This document shows, one piece after another, positions 9,170-20,481 of a stretch of DNA of 64,000 bases (position 1 is the first letter of the stretch; each line of letters starts with the position of its first letter). This stretch comes from Actinomycetota bacterium. Lineage in GTDB: Bacteria > Actinomycetota > Actinomycetes > Nanopelagicales > Nanopelagicaceae. The DNA is taken from assembly GCA_003569265.1 (NCBI GenBank), contig BGON01000001.1, positions 186,001 to 250,000 of the forward strand. Reading direction: 5' to 3'. The notes under the pieces were generated by a model. That model had not been told where the DNA came from. It did not search any database and worked only from the letters and a program-made list of their open reading frames with translations. Position numbers and translations under genes: made by a program.

Positions 9170-10384
9170 GTGGCACCAACTATGAAAAGAACCCTTGTGG
9201 TCGGCGAAGTTATCGAGGTAGCAATAGAAAAGGTTGCCCACGGCGGCCATTTTATTGCCCGCCACGAAGGCTGCGTTATTTTCGTTCGACATGCGATTCC
9301 TGGCGAAAAATGCCGAATCGAAATCACTTCGGTCGGTAGCTCCTTTAACCGCGCAGATGTTGTCGAAGTAATAGAAGCATCTAAAGACCGTGTTGTTGCA
9401 CCCTGTGAATACTCCCACCGTCAAGGGTGTGGTGGTTGTGATTTTCAGCATGTAAGTATCGGACGACAACGTAGTCTGAAAGCCGATGTCATTACTGAAC
9501 AATTTGCGCGTATTGCCAAGATCAATATTGCCATTGAAGTTGAAAGCGTTGGCCCGGAGTTTGGTTGGCGGACTCGAATCAACTCTACGACCGATAGAAA
9601 TGGTCAACTCGGCTTCATTGGCTCTCGAAGCCATACGGTTGTTCCGGTGACCAATTGTTTGGTTGCGGCAAAAGAGATCGGTTTTTCTGAACTAGCCAAT
9701 CGCAAATGGAAAGGGGATATGCGGGTAGAGATTGCTGCATCAAATAGCGATGAGCGCTCTATCTCCCTGATGCCAACTCGCGGAGAAACTAAGTCACGCT
9801 TGAGCGAAGGCCCTGCAGTTTTGCACGAAAAAGTATTAGATAAAACTTTAGAGGTTAGCAACAGCTCTTTTTGGCAAGGCCATGTCAATGCTCCCAATTT
9901 GTTAAGCGAGGTAGTCAAAGATTTTGCCGGAGTTAAGAGCGCTGACCATGTGTTGGATTTGTATGGAGGTGTTGGGCTTTTTGCTGCAGCGCTTATCGAT
10001 AGCGTTGGTGCTGAGGGAAGAATTGAATTAATAGAAGGCAGTAAGAGCGCAACTTCTGATGCATCACGAAATTTTACAGAGAATCCAAATATCAAAGTTA
10101 TTACTGGAGATGTTGCTACCCACTTACCAAGAATTAACTCTGCAGATGTTGTCGTTCTGGACCCACCTAGAGATGGTGCTGGAAAAATAGTGGTCAGTGA
10201 AATTGCAAGGCTTAAGCCACGAACAATTGTCTATGTGGCATGTGATCCAGCGGCATTAGCGCGTGATACTGGTTACTTTTTAGATCGTGGATATTCACTC
10301 GTGAAATTGCGAGCTTTTGATCTCTTTCCAATGACGCATCACATCGAATGTGTTGCACTGTTTGAGCCCACTAAGGTATCTTGA
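9170..10384 (+). CDS. TRAM-domain RNA (uracil-5-)methyltransferase, TrmA/RlmD family
   Basis: SAM-dependent m5U methyltransferase of rRNA or tRNA. An N-terminal TRAM domain (about 5-65) is followed by Fe-S cysteines in [18 protein letters not shown] plus a later Cys in VTNCLVAA. The Rossmann motif [11 protein letters not shown], the DPPRDG motif, the nucleophile motif VACDPA and the general-base region HHIECVALF complete the active site. At 404 residues it is normal. The target base cannot be assigned. The GTG start is chosen from promoter spacing. Confidence 0.86.
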   Translation: MAPTMKRTLVVGEVIEVAIEKVAHGGHFIARHEGCVIFVRHAIPGEKCRIEITSVGSSFNRADVVEVIEASKDRVVAPCEYSHRQGCGGCDFQHVSIGRQRSLKADVITEQFARIAKINIAIEVESVGPEFGWRTRINSTTDRNGQLGFIGSRSHTVVPVTNCLVAAKEIGFSELANRKWKGDMRVEIAASNSDERSISLMPTRGETKSRLSEGPAVLHEKVLDKTLEVSNSSFWQGHVNAPNLLSEVVKDFAGVKSADHVLDLYGGVGLFAAALIDSVGAEGRIELIEGSKSATSDASRNFTENPNIKVITGDVATHLPRINSADVVVLDPPRDGAGKIVVSEIARLKPRTIVYVACDPAALARDTGYFLDRGYSLVKLRAFDLFPMTHHIECVALFEPTKVS

Positions 10385-10418
10385 TACTCAAGTAAGGGAA
10401 GATTTATTAGGGGAGATG

Positions 10419-13067
10419 ATGAGTAAGAACTCTTTCAACGCAAAGAAGAAGCTAGATGTTGCGGGTAAGAGTTATGAAATTTTTGACATCTCCAGCATCG
10501 AAGGCGCTTCTAACCTTCCATTTTCTCTCAAAATCCTTTTGGAGAATCTTCTTCGCACCGAAGATGGTGCCAATATTACTGCCGAGCACATTAAGGCTTT
10601 AGCTAATTGGAACCCAGCATCCGAGCCAGATACTGAAATTCAGTTCACACCTGCGCGCGTAGTTATGCAGGACTTCACTGGTGTTCCCTGCATTGTGGAC
10701 CTTGCAACAATGCGTGAGGCAATCGTGGATCTGGGTGGAGATCCCTCAAAAGTTAACCCTCTCGCCCCAGCAGAGTTGGTAATTGACCACTCAGTTATTG
10801 CAGATGTATTTGGTACGAAAGATTCATTTGAGAAAAATACTGATATTGAATATGAGCGCAATCAAGAGCGCTATCGCTTCCTACGTTGGGGACAAACAGC
10901 CTTTGATGAGTTCAAAGTTGTGCCACCTGGAACAGGAATTGTTCACCAAGTAAATATTGAGTATTTAGCGCGGGTGGTAATGACTCGCACTGTGGGTGGA
11001 GTATTGCGTGCCTATCCAGATACCGTCGTTGGTACTGACTCACACACAACCATGGTCAATGGTTTAGGAGTTCTAGGTTGGGGCGTTGGTGGCATTGAGG
11101 CCGAAGCTGCACTCCTTGGCCAGCCGGTTTCTATGCTTATTCCTCGCGTAGTTGGATTTAAGTTAACCGGTCAGTTGCCTCTTGGAACCACTGCAACAGA
11201 TATGGCCTTGACGATTACTGAAATTTTACGCAAACACGGTGTCGTTGGAAAATTTGTTGAGTTTTATGGCCCGGGTGTTGTCTCTGTTCCTATGGCTAAT
11301 CGCGTGACAATTGGAAATATGAGCCCTGAGTATGGTTCAACATGTGCAATTTTCCCTATCGATGAAGAGGCCCTGCGTTACTTGCGCCTAACTGGGCGAA
11401 GTGATGAACAAGTTGCTTTAGTAGAACAGTATGCAAAAAAGCAGGGTTTGTGGCATGACCCTTCTGTTGAGCCACGTTTTTCTGAGCATGTTGCTCTAGA
11501 TCTTTCAAATGTGGTGCCATCTATTGCTGGTCCAAAGCGTCCGCAAGATCGAATCTCATTGAGTGATTCAAAGCTAGCTTTTGAAAAGATTTTGCCAACT
11601 TACTTCTCCGATAAGACATCGAGAGAAGAAGTAAAGGCAGGATCCACGCGCGTGAAAAATGGAGATGTGGTTATTGCTTCCATTACTTCCTGCACAAATA
11701 CTTCAAATCCTTCAGTAATGATTGGTGCTGCACTTCTAGCTAAGAAGGCAGTTGAAAAAGGCTTGAAATCAAAGCCTTGGGTCAAAACAACTCTTGCCCC
11801 AGGATCGAAAGTAGTTACTGATTATTATGATCGCGCTGACTTAACACAATACATGCAGGCTTTAGGCTTTCACTTAGTTGGTTACGGTTGTGTCACTTGT
11901 ATTGGTAACTCTGGTCCACTACCTATTGCAATTAGTAAGGCTGTTAATGATTCAGATTTAGCTGTAACAGCAGTCCTATCAGGTAACCGAAATTTTGAGG
12001 GCCGTATTAGTCCTGATGTGAAGATGAACTACTTAGCCTCACCTCCCTTAGTTGTTGCATATGCTATTGCCGGCACGATGGATCATGACTTTGAAAAGGA
12101 CTCCCTAGGAATAGATCAAAATGGTAAAGATGTCTACTTAGCTGATATTTGGCCAACACCTGCTGAAATTCAATCTGTGATTGATTCTTCAATTTCATCT
12201 GCCATGTTTACAAAAGATTATGCCTCAGTCTTTGATGGAGATCACCGCTGGAAGGCATTAGCGACTCCTGTTGGTAAAGTTTTTGAGTGGGATCCTAAAT
12301 CTACCTATGTGAGAAAACCTCCCTACTTTGATGCAATGCCAAAGGAGCCAACTCCAGTAGTTGATATCTCAGGAGCACGAGTCCTAGCAGTTCTTGGCGA
12401 TTCAGTAACAACTGATCACATCTCACCTGCAGGCAATATCAAAGCTGATTCACCTGCGGGTACATACTTGGCAGAACATGGAATTGATCGTAAAGATTTC
12501 AACTCGTATGGCTCTCGTCGAGGCAATCACGAAGTAATGATTCGCGGTACTTTTGCCAATATTCGCCTTAAAAATTTGTTGCTCAATGGTGTTGAGGGTG
12601 GTTTTACTCGCAATTTTGCAACCGATGGAACGCAATCAACTATTTATGAAGCATCAGTTGCTTATCAAAGCGCAGGAACACCGTTGATTATTCTGGCGGG
12701 TAAAGAGTATGGCTCTGGTTCTTCACGTGACTGGGCTGCCAAGGGAACAGCATTGCTTGGAGTTCGGGCAGTAATTGCTGAAAGTTTTGAACGTATTCAC
12801 CGCTCGAACTTGATTGGGATGGGTGTGCTACCTCTTCAATTCAAAAATGGTGAAAGCGCTCAAACACTCGGCCTCACTGGCGAAGAAGTATTTTCAATTA
12901 GTGGTATCACAGCACTCAATACCGGGGGAGTTCCAAAAGAGCTCACAGTTACTGCCGGAAATAAGAGCTTTGCTGCAACCGTGCGCATAGATACCCCGGG
13001 AGAAGCCGATTACTACCGCCACGGTGGAATCATGCAGTACGTTCTTCGCTCGCTCTTAAACGCATAA
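10419..13067 (+). CDS. acnA: Aconitate hydratase A
   Basis: TCA-cycle enzyme interconverting citrate and isocitrate through a [4Fe-4S] cluster bound by C425, C491 and C494 (SCTNTSN and [10 protein letters not shown]). The swivel domain near the C-terminus carries [12 protein letters not shown]. With 882 residues it has the usual length of the AcnA/IRP family. AGGGGAG at 10409-10415 sits just before two adjacent ATGs at 10416 and 10419; the second has the better spacing. dxs follows 18 nt after the stop but has its own promoter. Confidence 0.96.
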   Translation: MSKNSFNAKKKLDVAGKSYEIFDISSIEGASNLPFSLKILLENLLRTEDGANITAEHIKALANWNPASEPDTEIQFTPARVVMQDFTGVPCIVDLATMREAIVDLGGDPSKVNPLAPAELVIDHSVIADVFGTKDSFEKNTDIEYERNQERYRFLRWGQTAFDEFKVVPPGTGIVHQVNIEYLARVVMTRTVGGVLRAYPDTVVGTDSHTTMVNGLGVLGWGVGGIEAEAALLGQPVSMLIPRVVGFKLTGQLPLGTTATDMALTITEILRKHGVVGKFVEFYGPGVVSVPMANRVTIGNMSPEYGSTCAIFPIDEEALRYLRLTGRSDEQVALVEQYAKKQGLWHDPSVEPRFSEHVALDLSNVVPSIAGPKRPQDRISLSDSKLAFEKILPTYFSDKTSREEVKAGSTRVKNGDVVIASITSCTNTSNPSVMIGAALLAKKAVEKGLKSKPWVKTTLAPGSKVVTDYYDRADLTQYMQALGFHLVGYGCVTCIGNSGPLPIAISKAVNDSDLAVTAVLSGNRNFEGRISPDVKMNYLASPPLVVAYAIAGTMDHDFEKDSLGIDQNGKDVYLADIWPTPAEIQSVIDSSISSAMFTKDYASVFDGDHRWKALATPVGKVFEWDPKSTYVRKPPYFDAMPKEPTPVVDISGARVLAVLGDSVTTDHISPAGNIKADSPAGTYLAEHGIDRKDFNSYGSRRGNHEVMIRGTFANIRLKNLLLNGVEGGFTRNFATDGTQSTIYEASVAYQSAGTPLIILAGKEYGSGSSRDWAAKGTALLGVRAVIAESFERIHRSNLIGMGVLPLQFKNGESAQTLGLTGEEVFSISGITALNTGGVPKELTVTAGNKSFAATVRIDTPGEADYYRHGGIMQYVLRSLLNA

Positions 13068-13072
13068 GCGCC

Positions 13073-13078
13073 TAAACT
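13073..13078 (+). promoter_or_regulatory. -10 hexamer of leaderless dxs
   Basis: TAAACT, 7 nt before ATG at 13086. It supports the true dxs start even though that frame is interrupted downstream. Confidence 0.58.
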
Positions 13079-13085
13079 TAACGCC

Positions 13086-15004
13086 ATGTTGAACCAGATT
13101 AACTCCCCAGCCGATTTGGCCGCACTCTCTCAGGAAGATCTCATTGAACTCAGTGCAGAGATTCGAGTACTGCTGATTGAAAAGTATCAAAGACTGGTGG
13201 CCACTTAGGCCCAAACTTGGGTGTCGTGGAACTTACGATTGCAATTCACAGAGTTTTTGAATCACCTAAGGATGTTATTGTCTTTGATACAGGGCATCAA
13301 TCCTACGTTCACAAAATGTTAACCGGTCGTGGTGGCGCTTTTGATACTTTGCGCCAGCGAGGTGGGATTTCTGGATATCCAAATCGCAAAGAGAGCGAAC
13401 ACGATGTCATTGAAAATTCACATGCCTCAACAGCACTTTCATGGGGCGATGGAATTTCTAGAGGTTTCTCATTGCAAGGTGCCAAGGATCGACATGTAGT
13501 AGTGGTAGTTGGAGATGGCGCACTTACAGGCGGCATGTCTTGGGAAGCTTTGAATAATATTGCCCCTGAACAAAAGAGAAACCTAGTCATTGTCATAAAT
13601 GACAATGAGCGCTCTTATTCACCAACTATTGGTGGAGTTGCTACCTATCTTTCAACTCTGCGTGTAACAAGTGGATATGAGAAGTTCCTTGATTGGGGCA
13701 AAGAGGTTCTTCACAAGACCCCGGTTGTTGGCATGCCAATCTATGAAACTCTGCATGGAGTGAAAAAGGGAATCAAAGATATTGTTGCGCCACAAGGCAT
13801 GTTTGAAGATTTGGGTCTGAAGTATCTTGGCCCAATTGATGGACATGACATTGCTGCGATGGAAAGAGCTTTGCGCCAAGCTAAAGAGTATGGCGCACCA
13901 ATTCTTCTGCATGCCATAACTGAAAAAGGTAAGGGCCATGAGCCTGCCGTTGCAGATGAAGCTGAGAAGTTCCATGCCGTAGGAGTCATTGATCCTGAAT
14001 CAGGGGAGCCTCTAGCAAAGAGTGCAACTTCCTGGACAAAGGTATTTGCACAGGAATTAGTTGAAATTGGAAAAACACGTAAAGATATTGTGGCGATTAC
14101 TGCTGCAATGCTTGGTCCAACTGGCCTAGATCAATTCCAAGCTGCATATCCAGAGCGCACTATTGATGTGGGTATCGCTGAACAGCATGCAGTGACTAGC
14201 GCAGCCGGTCTAGCTTTCACAGGGCTACACCCAGTTGTTGCGGTCTATTCAACATTTCTAAATCGAGCTTTTGATCAATTGCTATTAGATGTTGCGCTGC
14301 ATAAGGCAGGAGTTACTTTTGTTCTAGATCGCTCAGGTGTCACAGGTGATGATGGACCATCACACCACGGTATTTGGGACTTGGCATTAACTGGAATTGT
14401 TCCAACAATGCATGTCGCAGCTCCTAGAGATGGTGCACGCCTTAAGGAACTTTTGCGTGAAGCTGTTGAAATTAGTGATGCGCCTTCCATGGTGCGCTTC
14501 CCAAAGGGAGCCGTTCAAGAAGACATTCCTGCCTTCGAACGTCGTGATGGAATAGATGTCCTCTATCGCGGTGAGAGCGCAGACGTGTTGATGATTAGTG
14601 TTGGAGCTATGGCTGCAATTGCAGTTGAAGCTGCATCTTCTGCATATCGCGAAGGTGTTGGCGTGACAGTCATTGATCCACGTTGGGTGAAGCCATTGCC
14701 AGAGTCACTGGTACGTATGGCAGAGCGCTATAAGAGTGTTGTTGTTCTAGAAGATGGCATTAGACATGCAGGTATTGGAAGTGCCATCTCTGAAATGTTT
14801 AGAGATGCAGGAGTGCTAATCCCACTTCATTCCATAGGCGTTCCACTTGAGTTTATTGAACACTCAAAGCGTGGTGAGATTTTGAGCGATATCGGTATTA
14901 CCGCTCAAAACATTTCACGCAGCGTTGTTGAATGGAGCAGTAGCCTTAAGGAAGAGATGCAACTGCCTTCGGATGAAAACGCTGACCGCAAGCAGCCTCG
15001 CTAA
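13086..15004 (+). CDS. dxs: 1-deoxy-D-xylulose-5-phosphate synthase (one frameshift)
   Basis: TPP-dependent first enzyme of the MEP isoprenoid pathway, condensing pyruvate with glyceraldehyde 3-phosphate. The first 33 codons from 13086 give the normal N-terminus ([19 protein letters not shown]), then the frame runs into a stop. The remainder continues in another frame as [17 protein letters not shown], through [18 protein letters not shown] (TPP binding) and the transketolase-type C-terminal domains. One extra A in the run at 13180-13183 restores 639 codons, a normal length. No residues are lost, so an assembly indel is more likely than gene decay. The 3' end overlaps the opposite fadB gene by 59 bp. 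Confidence 0.9.
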
Positions 15005-17054
15005 TACCTTCACGATCCAAATACGGCAAGATGCCACCTAAGTGCATTGGCCATCCAGCACCCATCAACATGCAGAGATCAATCTCAGCAGCAGTTGAAA
15101 CAACACCTTCATCGAGCATCATTCGAGCTTCAACGGCAAGTGCTGTCAAGGCACGACTGCGAACCTTCTCAGCTGTTGAAGGCGTATCACCTTTATGAAT
15201 AAGGGCTAGAGCCGCTGGGTTTGCGCCAAAGCTTCCATCTTCATTTTTAACATAGAAGTTTCGAACACCTTGCTTAACCATTGCCGCCATAGTTGGTGAA
15301 ATGCGGTAGCGATCACCAAGATTTGCATGCAAAGTTTCAGATACGTGTAATGCAACTCCAGGACCTACTAGATCTAGAAGTTGGAATGGTGACATTGGGA
15401 AACCAATAGAGCGCATAGCGTTATCGGCAACCTCTGGTGAAGTGCCCTCATCTACTGCATCGGTGATTTCGCCCATGAAGCGAGTTAACAAGCGGTTAAC
15501 TACAAAACCAGGGGCATCTTTACAGATAATCATGGTCTTCTTGAGTTCCTTACCAACAGAGATTGCAGTTGCTGTTGTCGCATCATCAGTCTTACTTGTT
15601 CGCGCAACCTCTAGTAATGGCATGATTGCAACTGGATTAAAGAAGTGGAAACCAACAACGCGTTCAGGATTTTTAAGGCCTTCACTCATCCGCTCTACTG
15701 ATAGAGATGAAGTATTTGTGGCCAAAACGCACTCTGGTGAAACAATCATCTCTAATTTCTTAAAGAGCTCTTGCTTCAAAGATAGCTCTTCAAAGATGGC
15801 TTCAATAATGAAGTCGCATCCTGCAAAAGTGTTTTGATCTGATGAACCTGAAATAAGTAGAGCTAATCGAGAAGCAGACTCTGCGCTCATACGCTTTTTC
15901 TCAACTAGTTTGGCTAACTCATTCTTAACCCAAGCAACACCCTTATCAGCACGCTCTTGATCAATATCTGTCATAACAACTGGGCACTTCAAATTACGTA
16001 GAAGAAGTAGTGCTAACTGGGATGCCATCAGTCCGGCGCCAACAACGCCTACTTTGCCCACCTTGCGAGCTAGAGCTGGCTTTGGAGCACCTTCAACTTT
16101 CTTGCGCTTCTTTTGAATAACGTTAAATGCATAGAGGGATGCGCGCAGGGGATCACTCATAGTTAAGTCAGCAAGTGCTAGATCTTCAGCATCAAAGCCT
16201 TCACCTAAAGTGTTGCTTTTGGCTGCACTAATAAGTTCAATCGCCTTCATAGGAGATGCTATTTCAGCGCCGCCATATTTCTTGAGCGCAGCAGCCTTTG
16301 CAGTTGCAAGAGCGCTTTCCCATGCCGGATCTTGGCTGTAGTCCTTGCGCTCGATTTTAGTTGCACCATTTAAAACATTTGCTGCAAATGTAATGGAGCG
16401 CTCTAGGAAATCAGATGGTTCATATACAGCATCCACCACACCGAGTTTGAGAGCATCTTTAGCTTTCATCATGGTGTTGTTGTTAAGGGCATTTAACATG
16501 ATGACTTGCACAGCACGCTCAGGACCAATCAACTTAGGCAAAATAGTTGCACCGCCCCAACCAGGAACTAATCCAAGGAAGACTTCTGGTAGAGCTGTGA
16601 AAGCTGTGGAGGCAAGTGTGCGGTAGTGGCAATGCAATCCAACTTCAAGGCCACCACCAAGTGCCAAGCCATTGATGAAAGCAAAAGTTGGAATGCTTGA
16701 TTCACCTAAGCGGCGAAACACATCATGGCCTAATTTACCTATGCCAAGTGATTGCTCACGATTGGTGATAAAGGAAAGGGCAGATAAATCAGCACCTGCG
16801 GCAAAAATAAATGGCTTACCGGTAATTGCAATGGCGCGTGGCTTGCTGGCAATAGCTGCAGTAATCGCTGCATCTAATGCAAGAAGTGATTGCGGTCCAA
16901 AAGTATTAGGGCGATTATGATCAAGTGCGTTATCTAAAGTAATCAGTGCTAAGACGCCTTTGGCACCAAATGCGCTTAAATCAACTTGTCGCACTAGGGC
17001 TTGAGTGACAACCTCTTCAGGTGCACCTTCTGGGAGTTTGATATCTGCGCTCAC
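14946..17054 (-). CDS. fadB: Bifunctional enoyl-CoA hydratase / 3-hydroxyacyl-CoA dehydrogenase (FadB/FadJ type)
   Basis: Trifunctional-alpha-type enzyme of fatty acid beta-oxidation. An enoyl-CoA hydratase domain at about 1-200 ([32 protein letters not shown]) is joined to an NAD-binding 3-hydroxyacyl-CoA dehydrogenase domain ([14 protein letters not shown] at about 335) with the catalytic [12 protein letters not shown], then the C-terminal 3HCDH domain. At 702 residues the length fits. It starts right after the thiolase stop, so fadA and fadB form an operon in which the thiolase is transcribed first. Confidence 0.9.
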   Translation of the reverse strand: MSADIKLPEGAPEEVVTQALVRQVDLSAFGAKGVLALITLDNALDHNRPNTFGPQSLLALDAAITAAIASKPRAIAITGKPFIFAAGADLSALSFITNREQSLGIGKLGHDVFRRLGESSIPTFAFINGLALGGGLEVGLHCHYRTLASTAFTALPEVFLGLVPGWGGATILPKLIGPERAVQVIMLNALNNNTMMKAKDALKLGVVDAVYEPSDFLERSITFAANVLNGATKIERKDYSQDPAWESALATAKAAALKKYGGAEIASPMKAIELISAAKSNTLGEGFDAEDLALADLTMSDPLRASLYAFNVIQKKRKKVEGAPKPALARKVGKVGVVGAGLMASQLALLLLRNLKCPVVMTDIDQERADKGVAWVKNELAKLVEKKRMSAESASRLALLISGSSDQNTFAGCDFIIEAIFEELSLKQELFKKLEMIVSPECVLATNTSSLSVERMSEGLKNPERVVGFHFFNPVAIMPLLEVARTSKTDDATTATAISVGKELKKTMIICKDAPGFVVNRLLTRFMGEITDAVDEGTSPEVADNAMRSIGFPMSPFQLLDLVGPGVALHVSETLHANLGDRYRISPTMAAMVKQGVRNFYVKNEDGSFGANPAALALIHKGDTPSTAEKVRSRALTALAVEARMMLDEGVVSTAAEIDLCMLMGAGWPMHLGGILPYLDREGISEAACGQRFHPKAVASLP

Positions 17055-18245
17055 TTATTTCACCTGACCATTAAAGTGTGGGTTTTCCCAAATGACAGAT
17101 CCGCCCATTCCAAGACCGATACACATAGTTGTTAAGCCATAGCGCACCTCTGGATGGGCTTCAAAAGATCTAGCTAGATTGAGCATGAGGCGAACACCAG
17201 ATGATGCAAGTGGGTGTCCAACTGCAATTGCTCCGCCAAATGGATTAACGCGGGCATCATCATCGGCAATTCCAAAGTGCTCAAGAAATGCTAATACCTG
17301 CACGGCAAATGCTTCATTGATTTCAAAGAGTCCAATATCTTCAATACTCAAACCTGCTTGCGCAAGTGCCTTAATTGTTGAAGGAACTGGTCCAAAGCCC
17401 ATTACTTCAGGTTCCACTCCAGCAAATGCGTATGTAACCAATCGTGCCTTAATGCTCAGACCTAACTCTTTTGCTTTATCTTCACTAGCAAGAAGCGCCG
17501 CAGTTGCTCCATCATTTAATCCAGAAGAGTTTCCTGCAGTAACTCGACCTGCCGGTCTAAATGGAGTCTTGAGTCCAGCTAGACCTTCCATAGTTGTGGT
17601 TGGGCGAGGCGCCTCATCAACTGTTGCAATTGTCCAACCCAACTCTGCACTTCGTGCAGCCATCGGAATAAGATCTCGCTGAATTAAACCAGCTTCATAT
17701 GCCTTAGTTGTTTTAAGTTGTGAGTTAAGTGCGTATCTATCAGCACGCTCTTTTGTAATAGTAGGGAAGCGATCATGGAGTCTTTCAGCTGTTGAACCCA
17801 TTGCAAGTGCATCTTGCTCAACAATCTTTTCAGCTAAGTAACGAGGATTAGGATCCATGAGTTCACCCATCGGATGATTTCCCATATGTTCAACGCCGCC
17901 CGCAATTGCAATATCATTTGAACCAAAAGCGATAGCACCTGCAATTGTTGTGACAGCTGTTAGCGCACCAGCACACCAGCGATCAATTGAATAGCCCGGC
18001 ACGGTATTTGGTAGTCCAGCTAGAAGTGTGGCACTGCGGCCGATGTTCATTCCTTGATCACCCGTTTGTGTTGCAGCAGCGATAGCGACATCATCGATTG
18101 CACTATGGTCAACATTTGGATTTCTATCTAACAGTCCGCGAATTGCGCGCACCATCAAATCATCAGCGCGTGTTCCTGCATACATCCCTCCAGCTTTTCC
18201 AAAGGGCGTGCGAACGGCATCGACTAAGACAACTGTGCGAGACAT
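17055..18245 (-). CDS. fadA: Acetyl-CoA acyltransferase (thiolase)
   Basis: Thiolase completing beta-oxidation by cleaving 3-ketoacyl-CoA with CoA. The acyl-accepting Cys is C91 in DRWCAGA. The C-terminal motifs GHPLASSG and CIGLGMGG carry the catalytic His and second Cys. At 396 residues it is standard. Unlike most first genes here it has a Shine-Dalgarno-like AAAGGA five nt before the ATG. Its partner fadB follows without a gap. A biosynthetic acetoacetyl-CoA thiolase is less likely given that partner. Confidence 0.9.
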   Translation of the reverse strand: MSRTVVLVDAVRTPFGKAGGMYAGTRADDLMVRAIRGLLDRNPNVDHSAIDDVAIAAATQTGDQGMNIGRSATLLAGLPNTVPGYSIDRWCAGALTAVTTIAGAIAFGSNDIAIAGGVEHMGNHPMGELMDPNPRYLAEKIVEQDALAMGSTAERLHDRFPTITKERADRYALNSQLKTTKAYEAGLIQRDLIPMAARSAELGWTIATVDEAPRPTTTMEGLAGLKTPFRPAGRVTAGNSSGLNDGATAALLASEDKAKELGLSIKARLVTYAFAGVEPEVMGFGPVPSTIKALAQAGLSIEDIGLFEINEAFAVQVLAFLEHFGIADDDARVNPFGGAIAVGHPLASSGVRLMLNLARSFEAHPEVRYGLTTMCIGLGMGGSVIWENPHFNGQVK

Positions 18246-18311
18246 AGTGATCCTTTACTAGGGGCGGATATAGCGGTCATGTTACCCGCCAGTAAGGGTT
18301 TGTGACAGCGC

Positions 18312-19130
18312 TTAGGCTGGTGTGAGCGCAGGCGTGCGAGGCTTTGAGAGATAGGCCCCAAGGACTGTGGTGAGATAAATCGCCCAGATTCCTAACTGCA
18401 ACCAGGAAGTGGAGTTATCAAAGCCCACCATGCCACCTAATGCAGCGCCCAGTAATGAGTCAGATGGGATCAGAGCAGATACATCCCAGGCGTAAGACTC
18501 TCCACCAGGAAGCCAGCCCAGTTCTTGGAACTCATGAACTCCATATGAAAGAACTCCTGCTGCAACAACAACTAGAGCAACTCCGGTGAAACGGAAGAAC
18601 TTGCCTAAGTCGAGTTTGATTGCTGATTTGAAAATCAAATAGCCAAGCGATATCGCAACTGCGAAGCCAAGAATTAATCCCAGTGCAGAACTGCGTGTAT
18701 TTGCAACTGTTTTAAAGTTTGAATAAACAAAGAGCGAAGTTTCTAGACCTTCACGAATAACAGCGAAAAACGCTGCCCCAGCAAGGGCTAGAGGCCCTGT
18801 GCGCAAAGCTGAATCAACTTTTCCATGAAGATCTGCCTTCAAGGTACGAGCAGTTCGCTTCATCCAAAAAACCATCCAGGTAACAAGTGCCACAGCTAGA
18901 AAGGAAGTTGTTCCCACAAAGATTTCCTCAGCGCGCTCAGATAACTCCTCGGAGGTTCTGGATAAAACTAGACCTAGTCCGATACTTCCTACGATCGCTG
19001 CAGCAACACCGCTCCACAGTGGAAGAAGTAGCTGCCTACGATCACTTTTAAGAATATAGGCGACCAAGATGCCAATAATCAGGGCAGCTTCAAGTCCTTC
19101 GCGAAGGGCGATGATAAATGTGCTCAACAT
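18312..19130 (-). CDS. efeU: FTR1/EfeU-family iron permease
   Basis: Seven-helix membrane permease of the oxidase-dependent iron transporter family. Two REGLE iron-binding motifs are present, at residues 10-14 and 126-130, as the family requires. The start at 19130 (MLSTFIIALREGLE) is set by the family N-terminus and a -10 box seven nt upstream; a longer in-frame start at 19166 is unlikely. At 272 residues it is normal. EfeO and EfeB, which normally accompany EfeU, are not adjacent: the neighbours are thiolase and rnd. Confidence 0.86.
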   Translation of the reverse strand: MLSTFIIALREGLEAALIIGILVAYILKSDRRQLLLPLWSGVAAAIVGSIGLGLVLSRTSEELSERAEEIFVGTTSFLAVALVTWMVFWMKRTARTLKADLHGKVDSALRTGPLALAGAAFFAVIREGLETSLFVYSNFKTVANTRSSALGLILGFAVAISLGYLIFKSAIKLDLGKFFRFTGVALVVVAAGVLSYGVHEFQELGWLPGGESYAWDVSALIPSDSLLGAALGGMVGFDNSTSWLQLGIWAIYLTTVLGAYLSKPRTPALTPA

Positions 19131-19137
19131 GGGTAAA

Positions 19138-19143
19138 AATCTA
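19138..19143 (-). promoter_or_regulatory. -10 hexamer of leaderless efeU
   Basis: TAGATT, 7 nt before ATG at 19130. It fixes the short start and lies between efeU and rnd on the same strand. Confidence 0.58.
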
Positions 19144-19183
19144 GAGGGTTGAGGGTATTTACGCAACTCTTATGTTGCGTAAA

Positions 19184-20473
19184 TCAGGCTTCCTCGGGTG
19201 TGGTTTCAGGCACAGGTTCAGGCGTCGGCACAGCCTCTTTCTCCAAAAGGGCGGCCGTAATGGCTGCGCCAACTAGCTCCACCTGCCATTTTCTGGCTCC
19301 TAGTGAGAGCAAATGTTCCCGAACGATCTCAGGAGAGGCTTGGGAAGTGGAAGGAGCTGGGGGAGCCCAACACACACGTCGAACAATTTCGGGGGTAATG
19401 AGGTTTTCAACAGGGATGTTATTTTCCTCAGCAATTATCTCTATGCGCGCTCGTGCATGTGAAAGGGGTGCGTATTTTTCTGGAAACTTATCTCGCCATA
19501 ATTTAATAGGTGGCAATGTGTCCGCGTTAGTGCGAAGGGCAGGCCACTCTGATTCCTCTAGTGCAACAGCGCGTGCCACCGCATCTAGCCAAGCTTTCAG
19601 ATTTTCTAACCAACGAGCTCGAAGTCCAATTGGGCGCAATACCTTTTCAAACTCTTTCTTGGTAGCAACTGGGTTCAGTGCAATCTCAACTATTGCCGAG
19701 TCATTGAGCAGTTTGCCACCAGCGATATCTTGCGACTTTGCAATCTCATCGCGAGTGATCCAGAGTTCGCGGATAATTGCTAATTGATCACGGCGCTTAA
19801 TTTTGTGCATTCCAGAAGTTCTGCGCCATGGATCTACTCGAGGTGGCGGAGGAGGAGCCAAGAGAATTGCAGCAAACTCTTCCTGGGCCCAGGAATCTTT
19901 TTTAGAATCAACTAATAACCCTTCAACTTTATCGCGCAGCTCAACCAGTAGTTCAACATCTAATGCTGCATATGTCAGCCAGTCTTGGGGCAATGGACGC
20001 ACAGACCAGTCTGCAGCACTGTGTTCTTTGGCAAGTGAAACACCCATCAGAGATTCCAAAAGCGGGCCAAGTCCAACACGGGCCAGGCCTGCAATTCGCC
20101 CCCCTAATTCAGTATCAAATAGGCGGGTTGGATTGATTCCTAACTCTCGAAGGCAGGGCAGATCTTGTGTGCTCGCATGCAAGATAACTTCATCAGTATT
20201 GAGTAAATCATTGAGTTCAAACATGAGTGGATGCCCAGGCCCAAAGGCGATGGGATCAATGAGGTGTAACCCACCGTTGGTGCGCTTAATTTGAATCAAG
20301 TAAGCACGTGCGCTGTATCGAAAACCTGAGGCTCGTTCAGCATCAACAGCAAAAGGACCAGAACCATGTGCGAGTTGCTGTAATGCGTTTCTAAATGCCG
20401 TTTCGCTATCGATTACTGGTGGCGTACCACCGACGGGTGTGAGTAGCGGTACTGCAGTTATCTCTTCAGACAT
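19184..20473 (-). CDS. rnd: Ribonuclease D with HRDC domain
   Basis: 3'-5' exoribonuclease of the DEDD superfamily acting in tRNA and stable RNA maturation. Exo motifs are visible: FAVDAERASGFRY, HASTQDLPCLREL and YAALDVELLVEL (the DEDDy Tyr/Asp). An HRDC domain follows at about 220-290 (RDQLAIIRELWITRDEIA). The tail is rich in Pro, Glu and Ala, with no visible domain. Its 429 residues match actinobacterial RNase D. It is downstream of the DUF3000 gene on the same strand, 8 nt apart, a conserved actinobacterial pair. Confidence 0.9.
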   Translation of the reverse strand: MSEEITAVPLLTPVGGTPPVIDSETAFRNALQQLAHGSGPFAVDAERASGFRYSARAYLIQIKRTNGGLHLIDPIAFGPGHPLMFELNDLLNTDEVILHASTQDLPCLRELGINPTRLFDTELGGRIAGLARVGLGPLLESLMGVSLAKEHSAADWSVRPLPQDWLTYAALDVELLVELRDKVEGLLVDSKKDSWAQEEFAAILLAPPPPPRVDPWRRTSGMHKIKRRDQLAIIRELWITRDEIAKSQDIAGGKLLNDSAIVEIALNPVATKKEFEKVLRPIGLRARWLENLKAWLDAVARAVALEESEWPALRTNADTLPPIKLWRDKFPEKYAPLSHARARIEIIAEENNIPVENLITPEIVRRVCWAPPAPSTSQASPEIVREHLLSLGARKWQVELVGAAITAALLEKEAVPTPEPVPETTPEEA

Positions 20474-20481
20474 AGGTGGGC

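Noticed and set aside
13170-13230. Programmed -1 frameshift in dxs
   Set aside because: The site GAAAAG is not a good slippery heptamer and no hairpin follows. A missing A explains it better, given five similar lesions nearby.
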